DNA of 14,986 bases from DATEOR01 sp046734455 (GCA_046734455.1 JBKPRJ010000113.1:1-14986); one strand, 5' to 3'. Shown: positions 6,035 to 12,705, counted from the stretch's first letter. Numbers and translations are program-made. The notes: generated from the sequence alone by a model not told the origin.

Positions 6035-7228
6035 GTGTCCGAAGCGCTTCAGTTCGACGTGCTCGTGATCGGCAGCGGGGCTTCGGGCCTCGCCTCCGCC
6101 GTTGCCGCCGAAAGGGCCGGCGCCCGGGTCGCCGTCGCGACCAAGGCTGCCCTCCAGTCCTGCAACTCCGCCAAGGCCCAGGGCGGCATCCAGGCCGCGG
6201 TCGGAGACGACGACTCGCCGGAAACGCACGCGCAGGACGTCTGGGCAAGCTCGCACGAGACCGCCGACATGCGCCTCGTCGAGATCCTCACCTCGGAGGC
6301 GCCCGAGACCATCCACTGGCTGGAGGAGGCCGGGGTCGAGTTCACGCGCGAGAACGGCGGCTATCGCATCGCCCGCTGCGGCGGCGCGAGCCGCAAGCGT
6401 CTTCTTCAGGTCGGCGACCGCACCGGGCACGCGATCACGAAGGCGTTGCGCAAGACGATCGAGGGCTCGACGGCCGAGACATTCCCCCATTCGCCTCTGA
6501 CCGAGCTCGAGCCGACGAGCTCGGGTTGGCGGGCGCGCTGCGGCGACCACGTCGTCGAGGCGAGCGCAGTGATCCTCGCTGCCGGCGGCCGCTGCTTCCG
6601 CGAGGCCGAGCAGCGGGGCGAGCTCACCACCAACCATCCGGGCGCGACTGGCGAGGTGACGCAGATCGCGCTCGATCTCGGCGCGAAGGCACGCGACCTC
6701 GACGCGCTCCAGTACCACCCGAACGGCGGCGCCTGGCCCGAGAACATGAAGGGCTACTCGATCCCCGAGACGACGCGCGCGTACGGCGCCGTGCTCCTCA
6801 ATGCCGGCCGGGAGGAGTTCACCGATTCCCTCGGGCCCCGGGACGAGGTGTCGCAGGCGATCGTCGACGAGGTCGCGCAGGGCGGCGGCGTCGAGACGCC
6901 CGACGGCCGGCCCGCGGTCTGGCTCGACACGACGCGCATCTCGGAGGCGGATGCCGAGGTCTCGCTCCCGTACATGCTGCGCCGCTACCGCGCGGGCGGC
7001 ATCGACCCGCTGCGCGAGCCGATCCTCACGTATCCCGTCCTCCACTATCAGAACGGGGGGCTCGTGATCGACGAGCACGGCGAGACGACGGTCGAGGGCC
7101 TCTTCGCCTGCGGGGAGATCGCGGGCGGGACGCACGGGCGCAACCGGATGATGGGGAACTCCCTCCTCGAGTGCTGCGTCTTCGGCCGGCGTGCCGGCAA
7201 GGCGGCGGCGGAGAAGGCGGCGGCATGA
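6035..7228 (+). CDS. Soluble fumarate reductase / succinate dehydrogenase-like flavoprotein
   Basis: A 397-residue FAD_binding_2 protein. It has the dinucleotide fold DVLVIGSGASGLASA (8-22) and CNSAKAQGGI where SdhA carries its covalent-FAD His; here the position is Asn44, so FAD should be non-covalent, as in aspartate oxidase. The fumarate/succinate site of SdhA/FrdA is intact by alignment from memory: His228 (QYHPNG), Glu245, the proton-shuttle Arg269 (GPRD), His337 (LHYQNGG) and Arg371 (NRMMGNSLL). This predicts interconversion of a C=C and C-C bond in a small di-anion. The C-terminal helical domain of SdhA/NadB is missing and there is no iron-sulfur subunit gene nearby, so the electron partner is unknown. 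It is the first gene of the operon, and its TGA overlaps the next ATG. Aspartate oxidase is less likely at this length. Confidence 0.88.
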   Translation: MSEALQFDVLVIGSGASGLASAVAAERAGARVAVATKAALQSCNSAKAQGGIQAAVGDDDSPETHAQDVWASSHETADMRLVEILTSEAPETIHWLEEAGVEFTRENGGYRIARCGGASRKRLLQVGDRTGHAITKALRKTIEGSTAETFPHSPLTELEPTSSGWRARCGDHVVEASAVILAAGGRCFREAEQRGELTTNHPGATGEVTQIALDLGAKARDLDALQYHPNGGAWPENMKGYSIPETTRAYGAVLLNAGREEFTDSLGPRDEVSQAIVDEVAQGGGVETPDGRPAVWLDTTRISEADAEVSLPYMLRRYRAGGIDPLREPILTYPVLHYQNGGLVIDEHGETTVEGLFACGEIAGGTHGRNRMMGNSLLECCVFGRRAGKAAAEKAAA

Positions 7229-8121
7229 GCACTGTCGCGACCGACATCCAGCGGGCCGTCGAGGACGCGGCCGCGTACCTCTACGTCTGGGCGCTCAAGG
7301 ACATCCCGCAGGACCTGCGCGACGCGATTCGGGACGCGCGCCAGCGCGAGACCTCGACTCCGGGGCAGCGCGTGCTCGACACGATCATCCGCAACGTCTC
7401 GATCGCGGACGACCAGACGACGCTTGTCTGCCAGGACACCGGCATCGCGGTCTACTACTGCCGGGTCGGCGAGCACTTCCCGCTGCATCCGGCGCGGATC
7501 TACGAGGCGCTCTACGACGGAACCGAGCGCGCGACGGTGGAGCATCCGCTGCGCTCGAACACGGTGCACACGCTGACTCGTGAGAACACGGGCCAGAACG
7601 TCGGCCACCGGGTGCCCATCGTCCACTGGGAGTTCGTTCCGGACTGGGACGGCCTCGACGTCAAGTGCGTGCCGAAGGGCTCCGGCTCCGAGAACATGAG
7701 CTTCCTGAAGATGTGCGTCCCCGCCGACGGCGTCGCCGGGATCAAGCGGTTTGTCCTCGACTCCATCGTCGGGGCAGGCGGGAAGCCGTGCCCGCCCGGG
7801 ATCGTCGGGGTCGGCATCGGCGGCTCGGCCGACTACGCGATGCACCTCGCCAAGGAGGCCATCGCGCGCCCGGTCGGCACCCGCAACCCCGATCCCGAGG
7901 TGGCGAAGCTCGAGGAGGAGCTCTACGAGCTCCTGAACGAGACCGGGATCGGCCCCATGGGCCTCGGCGGCGACGTCACCGTCCTCCAGTGCCACGTCGA
8001 GCACGCGGACACGCACATGACCCTGAACCCCGTGGCCGTCAACTACCAGTGCTGGGCGGCGCGGCGCGCGACGGCGCACATCGCGGCCGACGGCAACGTC
8101 GACTACGACAGGGAAGCCTGA
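7225..8121 (+). CDS. Class I fumarase / tartrate dehydratase, alpha subunit
   Basis: A 298-residue alpha subunit of the oxygen-sensitive [4Fe-4S] hydro-lyases (PF05681; FumA N-half, TtdA). These enzymes dehydrate a 2-hydroxy di-acid such as malate or tartrate. Cys69 in CQDTG, Cys189 in GGKPCPPG and Cys276 in VNYQCWAARRA have spacing close to the cluster ligands of FumA (120 and 87 residues apart here). KGSGSENMSFLKM and GIGPMGLGGDVTVL are also typical. Four further cysteines are unusual extras. The start codon overlaps the flavoprotein stop (ATGA). Its partner beta subunit follows after a 134-bp inserted REP-like element. Malate/fumarate is the default substrate; the neighbouring comA and the altered beta subunit suggest a sulfonate analogue such as sulfolactate, which is inference. 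Confidence 0.92.
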   Translation: MSTVATDIQRAVEDAAAYLYVWALKDIPQDLRDAIRDARQRETSTPGQRVLDTIIRNVSIADDQTTLVCQDTGIAVYYCRVGEHFPLHPARIYEALYDGTERATVEHPLRSNTVHTLTRENTGQNVGHRVPIVHWEFVPDWDGLDVKCVPKGSGSENMSFLKMCVPADGVAGIKRFVLDSIVGAGGKPCPPGIVGVGIGGSADYAMHLAKEAIARPVGTRNPDPEVAKLEEELYELLNETGIGPMGLGGDVTVLQCHVEHADTHMTLNPVAVNYQCWAARRATAHIAADGNVDYDREA

Positions 8122-8255
8122 TGCCTGTCCTTTTCAGACACCGGGGTCTGACCCCGTTGTGGAAAACCCGGGCACCCGAGTCACGGTTCCAAGCGAACGC
8201 AGTCGTCCTTTCGGGACACAGGGGTCTGACCCCGGTGTGGAAAGCGGGGTTGTAG
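8121..8255 (+). CDS. 44-codon ORF within the REP-like insertion, linking the two dehydratase subunits
   Basis: The frame opens with an ATG overlapping the alpha-subunit stop (TGATG) and closes with a TAG that directly touches the beta-subunit ATG. It encodes 44 residues with the repeated HRGLTPLWK / HRGLTPVWK made by the two REP units. It probably has no function as a protein. Its value may be that ribosomes leaving the alpha gene can reinitiate, cross the insertion and deliver to the beta gene, whose own Shine-Dalgarno sequence is poor (GGAAAG about 12 nt upstream). Confidence 0.3.
   Translation: MPVLFRHRGLTPLWKTRAPESRFQANAVVLSGHRGLTPVWKAGL
8127..8165 (+). repeat. REP-like unit, copy 1
   Basis: A 39-bp unit, from GTCCTTTTCAGACACC through the palindrome GGGGTCTGACCCC (8143-8155) to GTTGTGGAAA. 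A small TGTC...GACA stem precedes the main palindrome. Confidence 0.7.
8205..8243 (+). repeat. REP-like unit, copy 2
   Basis: A 39-bp direct copy matching copy 1 at 34 of 39 positions by eye, with palindrome GGGGTCTGACCCC at 8221-8233. The small 5' stem is kept by different bases (GTCC...GGAC), as expected for a selected hairpin. Confidence 0.7.
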
Positions 8256-8840
8256 ATGGCCGAGCACCGCATCCGGTTCCCCGCCGACGAGGAGACGATT
8301 CGCTCGCTGCGCGCGGGCGACTCCGTGCTCGTCGACGGCCACATCATCGGCATCCGCGACCGCACGCAGATCCGCATCTTCGACCAGGGGATCGAGCCTC
8401 CCATGGACCTCCAGGGCGCGTTCCTCCTGCACACCGCACCCGGGGTGCGCAAGGTCGGCCCCGGGAAGTACGAGCCGGTCTCGATCGGCACGACGACGAG
8501 CGCGCGCATGGTGCGCTTCACCGAGCCGCTCGGGCGCGACTACGGCGTCCGCGCGATCTGCGGCAAGGGCGGCCTTCCCGACGAGGCCATCGAGCCCATG
8601 AAGCGCTACGGGATGGTGTACTTCGCGATCGTCGGCGGAGCCGCCGCGCTCGAGACCACGCAGATCGAGGAGATCGAAGAGGTGGCCTGGGAGGAGCTCA
8701 TGCCCGAGTGCCTCTGGAAGTTCCGCGTCAAGGATTTCGGACCGCTCACCGTCGGCATCGACGCCCACGGAACGTCGCTGTTCCACGACGTCCAGGAGGC
8801 GGCAAAGAAGCGACTGGAGGACTTGTATGCCCGGCTCTAA
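8256..8840 (+). CDS. Class I fumarase / tartrate dehydratase, beta subunit (variant active site)
   Basis: A 194-residue beta subunit of the class I hydro-lyases (PF05683; FumA C-half, TtdB), which supplies the substrate-carboxylate binding residues. It has RAGDSVLVDGHIIGIRD (19-35), the T-T-x-x-R signature as GTTTSARMV (78-86) and the Lys of GKGG (Lys104). In usual fumarases and tartrate dehydratases the signature reads (G)PTT..RMD: here Pro is Thr79 and the final Asp is Val86. Arg84, which grips a substrate carboxylate, is kept. The substitution suggests altered substrate or geometry. It should pair with the 7225-8121 product. Its last 14 bp overlap comA. The start is ATG 8256, directly after the TAG of the insertion ORF. 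Confidence 0.9.
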   Translation: MAEHRIRFPADEETIRSLRAGDSVLVDGHIIGIRDRTQIRIFDQGIEPPMDLQGAFLLHTAPGVRKVGPGKYEPVSIGTTTSARMVRFTEPLGRDYGVRAICGKGGLPDEAIEPMKRYGMVYFAIVGGAAALETTQIEEIEEVAWEELMPECLWKFRVKDFGPLTVGIDAHGTSLFHDVQEAAKKRLEDLYARL

Positions 8841-9624
8841 CGGCACCAACGGATTCCTCGACCTGCCGGCCCGGCCGTCGAAGCCGCGGGCGCAGGGAAT
8901 CACGCACGTCATCGACAAGGGCCTCGCGCTGCGGCAGGTCGAGAACCTCTTCGACACCGCCGGCGAGTACGTCGACATCGTCAAGCTCGGCTGGGGCACG
9001 AGCTACGTCACCCACAACCTGAAGGAGAAGATCGAGCTCTACCGCTCCTTCCAGGTTCCCGTCGTGTGCGGCGGCACGCTGCTCGAGGCCGTCATCGCCC
9101 GCGGAAAGCTCGAGGAATACAGGCGCTGGCTTTCCGAGAACGGCTTCTCGCACGTTGAGGTCTCGGACGGGACGATCGAGCTGCCGCGCGAGCAGAAGGT
9201 CGAGCTCATCGCCGAGCTCGCGCAGGACTTCGTCGTCATGTCGGAGGTCGGCTCGAAGGACTCGGACGTCGTCTTCGCACCCTACCAGTGGGTGCAGTGG
9301 CTGAAGGAAGACCTCGACGCGGGGGCGTGGAAGGTGATCACCGAGGGCCGCGAGGGCGGCACCGCCGGCATCTTCCGCTCCACCGGCGACATGCGCACCG
9401 GGCTCATCGACGAGATCGTCCACGAGATCGACCTCTCCGAGATCATCTTCGAGGCCCCGACGACGCACTCGCAGGCGTGGTTCGTTCAGAAGTACGGGCC
9501 CGACGTGAACCTGGGCAACATCCCGCCCGAGGAGGTCATCCCGCTCGAGACGCTGCGCCTCGGCCTCCGTTCCGACACGCTGAAGGAGGTGCTGCTCGGT
9601 GAGCATGCAGCTGTCACGGACTGA
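8827..9624 (+). CDS. comA: Phosphosulfolactate synthase
   Basis: A 265-residue TIM-barrel protein of the ComA family (PF02679). The archaeal enzyme adds sulfite to phosphoenolpyruvate to form (R)-phospho-3-sulfolactate, the first step of coenzyme M synthesis in many methanogens. Motifs match ComA in order: DKGL (30-33), VKLGWGTS (52-59), GGTLLE (82-87), VEVSDG (110-115), EVGSKD (140-145), ITEGREGG (171-178), FEAP (208-211) and IPLETLRLGLRSDT near the end. KLGWGTS and EGREGG favour true ComA over the plant HSA32 branch of the family. The start is ATG 8827 with GGAGG at 8816-8820, inside the end of the beta-subunit gene. Its end overlaps cysH by 26 bp, tying it to a sulfite-producing enzyme. 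No ComB phosphatase or ComC dehydrogenase gene is present. Confidence 0.93.
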   Translation: MPGSNGTNGFLDLPARPSKPRAQGITHVIDKGLALRQVENLFDTAGEYVDIVKLGWGTSYVTHNLKEKIELYRSFQVPVVCGGTLLEAVIARGKLEEYRRWLSENGFSHVEVSDGTIELPREQKVELIAELAQDFVVMSEVGSKDSDVVFAPYQWVQWLKEDLDAGAWKVITEGREGGTAGIFRSTGDMRTGLIDEIVHEIDLSEIIFEAPTTHSQAWFVQKYGPDVNLGNIPPEEVIPLETLRLGLRSDTLKEVLLGEHAAVTD

Positions 9625-10291
9625 GACCGAGATCGAGGCCCTCCCCGCGGAGGACGCCCTCCTCTGGGCGTACGAGGAGTTCGGCGAGCGCCTCTGCCTG
9701 AGCTGCTCCTGGCAGAAGCAGTCGTCGGTGCTCGTGCACATGGTCTGCGAGCTCGGGCTCGACGTCGACGTCGTCGAGCTCGACACGCACCTCTTCTTCA
9801 AGGAGACATACGAGACGCGTGAGCGGCTCGTCGAGCGCTACGGCCTCTCTCTGATCCGCCCCGAGGTCATCACCGTCGCCGAGCAGCACAAGCGCGAGGG
9901 CGCGAATCTCTGGGAGACGAATCCGGACCGCTGCTGCCATATCCGGAAGGTCGAGCCGCTGATCGAGACGCTGCGCCCGTACGATGCCTGGGTCTCAGGC
10001 ATCCGGCGCGACCAGTCGCCGTCGCGGGCGACCGCGCAGAAGGTCGAGCGCTCCGAGCGGTACGGCGTCTGGAAGATCCAGCCGCTGGCCGACTGGAGCG
10101 AGCAGGACGTCTGGGCGTACATCATGGCGAACGACATCCCGTACAACCCCCTGCACGACGCGGGGTACCGCTCGATCGGGTGCATTCCCTGCACCCGGCC
10201 GACCAACCCCGACGAGGAAGAGCGGGCGGGCCGCTGGGCGGGGTCCGACAAACTCGAGTGTGGAATTCATCTGGAGGAAAGGAACGCATGA
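9599..10291 (+). CDS. cysH: [4Fe-4S] adenylyl-sulfate (APS/PAPS) reductase
   Basis: A 230-residue PAPS-reductase-family protein (PF01507). It reduces APS (or PAPS) to sulfite with thioredoxin or glutaredoxin. The cysteine pairs Cys112-Cys113 (RCCHIRKVEP) and Cys195-x-x-Cys198 (CIPCTRP) bind the [4Fe-4S] cluster that marks APS-type enzymes, and the catalytic Cys221 lies in the C-terminal ECGIH. SCSWQKQSS (35-43) is the nucleotide loop. The start is GTG 9599, 8 nt after AAGGAGGT; ATG 9605 is a less well placed alternative. It lies inside the 3' end of comA, so sulfite is likely made next to its consumer. The ATGA overlap with cysC couples the next gene. Confidence 0.95.
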   Translation: MSMQLSRTETEIEALPAEDALLWAYEEFGERLCLSCSWQKQSSVLVHMVCELGLDVDVVELDTHLFFKETYETRERLVERYGLSLIRPEVITVAEQHKREGANLWETNPDRCCHIRKVEPLIETLRPYDAWVSGIRRDQSPSRATAQKVERSERYGVWKIQPLADWSEQDVWAYIMANDIPYNPLHDAGYRSIGCIPCTRPTNPDEEERAGRWAGSDKLECGIHLEERNA

Positions 10292-10887
10292 CGGAACACA
10301 TCTACGGCCACGAGCACCCCGAGTCGGGTGAGACGCGCGGAGGCGGCTTCTGCCTCTGGTTCACCGGTCTCTCCGGCTCCGGAAAGACGACGATCGCGCA
10401 CCTCGTCGGCCCCGAGCTCGACCAGCGTGGCGCGATCGTGGAGTACCTCGACGGCGACACGGTGCGCACGCACCTCTCCAAGGGCCTCGGCTTCTCGAAG
10501 GAGGACCGCGACACGAACATCGAGCGCATCGGCTGGGTCGCCTCGCGGCTCGTCCGCCACGGTGCCGCCGTCATCTGCGCCGCCATCTCCCCGTACGAGG
10601 AGACGAGGCGAAAGGCGCGCGAGCTGGTCGAGGAGCAGGGCACGTTCGTCGAGGTCTTCGTCCGCGCCTCCGTCGAGGAGTGCGCGCGCCGCGACGTGAA
10701 AGGTCTCTACGAGAAGGCCTTCGCCGGCGAGATCAAGGGCTTCACCGGAGTCGACGACCCGTACGAGGAGCCCGAGAACGCCGAGATCGTCATCGACACC
10801 GAGGGCCAGACCCCGGAGGAGAGCGCCCAGGCGGTCATCGCCAAGCTCGAGGAGATGGGTCTCGTGGCCGCGGGGGTGAGCGCGTGA
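10288..10887 (+). CDS. cysC: Adenylyl-sulfate kinase
   Basis: A 199-residue APS kinase (PF01583), which phosphorylates APS at the 3' position to give PAPS. The P-loop GLSGSGKTT is at 27-35, DGD at 55-57, the FSKEDRDTNIERIG segment at 69-82, ISPYEETRRKAR at 100-111, and the lid region VKGLYEKAFAGEIKGFTG at 137-154. Length and motifs are complete. It starts with ATG 10288, overlapping the cysH stop, after GGAGG at 10273-10277. A kinase is not needed if CysH uses APS. PAPS might instead feed a PAPS-capable CysH or sulfotransferases, for example on the polysaccharides whose genes lie nearby; no sulfotransferase is in the window. Confidence 0.96.
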   Translation: MTEHIYGHEHPESGETRGGGFCLWFTGLSGSGKTTIAHLVGPELDQRGAIVEYLDGDTVRTHLSKGLGFSKEDRDTNIERIGWVASRLVRHGAAVICAAISPYEETRRKARELVEEQGTFVEVFVRASVEECARRDVKGLYEKAFAGEIKGFTGVDDPYEEPENAEIVIDTEGQTPEESAQAVIAKLEEMGLVAAGVSA

Positions 10888-12023
10888 ACACCATGACCGC
10901 GGATCAGCTGATCAAGCCGCACGGCGGCGAGCTCGTCGAGCGGACGGGTGAGCGGCCGGACGACGTCGAGTCGCTCGAGACCGTCACGCTTTCCCCGCGC
11001 GAGCTGGCCGACCTGGACATGCTCGCCTCCGGCGCGCTTTCGCCGCTCCAAGGCTTCATGTCCTCCGCCGACTACGAGGGCGTTGTCGAGGACATGCGCC
11101 TTGCCTCCGGACTGCCGTGGGCGCTGCCCGTCTGCCTGGCCGTCGAGAACGAGCCGAGCGGCGACCGGATCGCGCTCGCCGACGAGAGCGGCCGCCCGCT
11201 GGCCGTCCTCGAGGTCGAGGAGGTTTACGGCTACGACAAGGAGCGCGAGGCCGAGCGCTGTTTCCGCACGACGGAGGACGCGCATCCCGGCGTCGCACGT
11301 CTCTACGGCCAGCCGGACCACTACGTGGCCGGAGCGGTCACGGTGTTCGAGCGGCAGTCTCCGTCCTTCCCCGAGCTGCACAAGGACCCGCGCGACACGC
11401 GGGCGCTCTTCGCGGAGCGGGGCTGGAAGCGCGTCGTCGGGTTCCAGACGCGAAACCCGATTCACCGGGCGCACGAGTACCTGACGAAGTGCGCGCTCGA
11501 GACCGTCGACGGCCTCCTCATCCACCCGCTGGTCGGCGAGACGAAGTCGGACGACGTCCCCGCCGCCACCCGGGTGAGGGCCTACGACGTCCTTATCGAC
11601 GGCTACTACCCGCGCGACCGCGTCGTGGTCTCGGCCTTCCCGGCCGCGATGCGCTACGCCGGCCCGCGCGAGGCGATCTGGCACGCGATCTGCCGCAAGA
11701 ACTACGGCTGCTCGCATTTCATCGTCGGCCGCGACCACGCCGGTGTCGGGGACTACTACGGCACCTACGACGCGCAGCTCATCTTCGACGAGTTCGAGCC
11801 GCACGAGCTCGACATCGAGCCGATGTTCTTCGAGCACTCGTTCTGGTGCAAGGTGTGCGGCCAGATGGCGACGGCGAAGACGTGCCCGCACTCGGGCGAT
11901 GACCACGTCTTCCTCTCGGGGACGAAGGTCCGCGAGCTGCTCTCGAACGGTGAGCTGCCGCCGGCCGAGTTCTCGCGGCCCGAGGTCGCGCAGATCCTCA
12001 TCGAGGCGTACAAGAACAGCTAG
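10884..12023 (+). CDS. sat: Sulfate adenylyltransferase (ATP sulfurylase, Sat/MET3 type)
   Basis: A 379-residue ATP sulfurylase (PF01747 plus PUA-like N-domain). It activates sulfate with ATP to APS, the entry step of the operon's pathway. The N-terminal domain runs to about residue 165 (LSPLQGFM at 52-59). The catalytic domain has QTRNPIHRAHE (188-198), GRDHAG (282-287) and FLSGTKVRELL (343-353). Cys322, Cys325 and Cys334 (CKVC...CPH) form the zinc-like knob seen in many bacterial Sat proteins. There is no fused kinase domain; the kinase is the separate upstream gene. GTG 10884 overlaps the cysC stop (GTGA). An in-frame ATG at 10893 with GGTGAG upstream is an equally possible start. It is the last gene of the operon; no clear terminator follows. 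Confidence 0.96.
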   Translation: MNTMTADQLIKPHGGELVERTGERPDDVESLETVTLSPRELADLDMLASGALSPLQGFMSSADYEGVVEDMRLASGLPWALPVCLAVENEPSGDRIALADESGRPLAVLEVEEVYGYDKEREAERCFRTTEDAHPGVARLYGQPDHYVAGAVTVFERQSPSFPELHKDPRDTRALFAERGWKRVVGFQTRNPIHRAHEYLTKCALETVDGLLIHPLVGETKSDDVPAATRVRAYDVLIDGYYPRDRVVVSAFPAAMRYAGPREAIWHAICRKNYGCSHFIVGRDHAGVGDYYGTYDAQLIFDEFEPHELDIEPMFFEHSFWCKVCGQMATAKTCPHSGDDHVFLSGTKVRELLSNGELPPAEFSRPEVAQILIEAYKNS

Positions 12024-12027
12024 CCCG

Positions 12028-12033
12028 TAGCAT
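12028..12033 (+). promoter_or_regulatory. -10 box for the 12043 gene
   Basis: TAGCAT ends 9 nt before the GTG at 12043, in the 19-bp gap after sat. There is no Shine-Dalgarno sequence, so the gene may have its own leaderless transcript as well as read-through from the operon. Confidence 0.4.
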
Positions 12034-12042
12034 CTGCCCTGA

Positions 12043-12705
12043 GTGGGGCGGACTGCATTGATCGTGCTTGCCGTCGCGCTGCTCGTGGGCAGCGCCGCGG
12101 CGTTCACGCGGAGCGAGCGGCTCAAGCTCGCAGCTTCGCCCCTGGGCAAGCCGAGGTTCGATCGGCACCTCTCGCCAACGTGCGACTGCCCGCACGCGAC
12201 CGCGAGCCTGTCCTTCCTGCTCAGGCGCCCAGAGCGCCTCGATGTCTCCGTGGTCGACTCCGACGGAGGGCATGTGGCCACGCTCGCCGACGGGGACGAC
12301 GTCGAGGCGGGGACTGTTTCCTTCGACTGGGACGGCAAGGGCGACAACGGGCAGGTCGCTTCCGACGGCCTCTACCGGCTCAAGATCCGCCTCGAACACG
12401 AACGCCGCAACATCCTCATCCCGAAGACGATCGTCGTCGACACCGAGCCGCCGCAGCTACGGGTCGTCGATGCGGTCACAACGGATGAAGGCGTGCTCGT
12501 CCGCTACAAGACGAACGAGGGTGTGCGGGTCCGTGTGCTCTCGGACGGCGAGCGGGTTGCCACCGGCCGCCGCTCGAGCGCTGGAGTAGGACGGATCACC
12601 TGGACGCCCGCCGGCGGTCCGCTCGGGAGCGCGCTCACGCTCGTGGCCGTCGACCGGTCGGGGAACCGCACCGAGCCCGTGCCGTTGTCGGTGGCTATCC
12701 CCTAG
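12043..12705 (+). CDS. Exported protein with FlgD-like Ig domain
   Basis: A 220-residue protein with an N-terminal signal peptide or anchor (Arg3, then ALIVLAVALLVGSAAA to about residue 20). The middle (about 55-130) is an FlgD_ig-type fold: LDVSVVDSDGGHVATL, then WDGKGDNG and DGLYRLKI, the usual hallmark in which a polypeptide strand pair mimics flagellar hook-cap and cell-surface Ig modules. A second beta domain (about 135-220) ends WTPAGG...TLVAVDRSGN, like another Ig-like repeat. It likely acts at the cell surface; no catalytic motif is seen. Two close cysteines (CDC) sit at about 47-49. The start is GTG 12043. Its 3' end overlaps the convergent O-antigen ligase-like gene by 11 bp. Confidence 0.8.
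   Translation: MGRTALIVLAVALLVGSAAAFTRSERLKLAASPLGKPRFDRHLSPTCDCPHATASLSFLLRRPERLDVSVVDSDGGHVATLADGDDVEAGTVSFDWDGKGDNGQVASDGLYRLKIRLEHERRNILIPKTIVVDTEPPQLRVVDAVTTDEGVLVRYKTNEGVRVRVLSDGERVATGRRSSAGVGRITWTPAGGPLGSALTLVAVDRSGNRTEPVPLSVAIP

Larger units (their letters stand above)
8120..8258. mobile_element. REP-like palindromic doublet inserted between dehydratase subunit genes
   Basis: Two direct copies of a palindromic unit sit between the alpha and beta subunit genes, the only non-overlapping junction in the operon. The segment is flanked by GATG at 8120-8123 and again at 8255-8258. Removing 135 bp would rebuild a normal TGATG stop-start overlap, so insertion into an ancestral overlap is likely. 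Its look, a perfect GGGGTC-T-GACCCC core in tandem, resembles REP/BIME sequences moved by RAYT (TnpA-REP) transposases. No transposase is in the window, so it would be non-autonomous. Assignment to a REP family is by resemblance only. Confidence 0.6.

Noticed and set aside
8127..8243. Two repeated units as a CRISPR array
   Set aside because: Only two units, each strongly palindromic and within an operon; no cas genes; fits REP-type sequence better.
10707..12347. 546-codon minus-strand frame opposite cysC and sat
   Set aside because: An antisense shadow of well-conserved genes; no recognisable motif.
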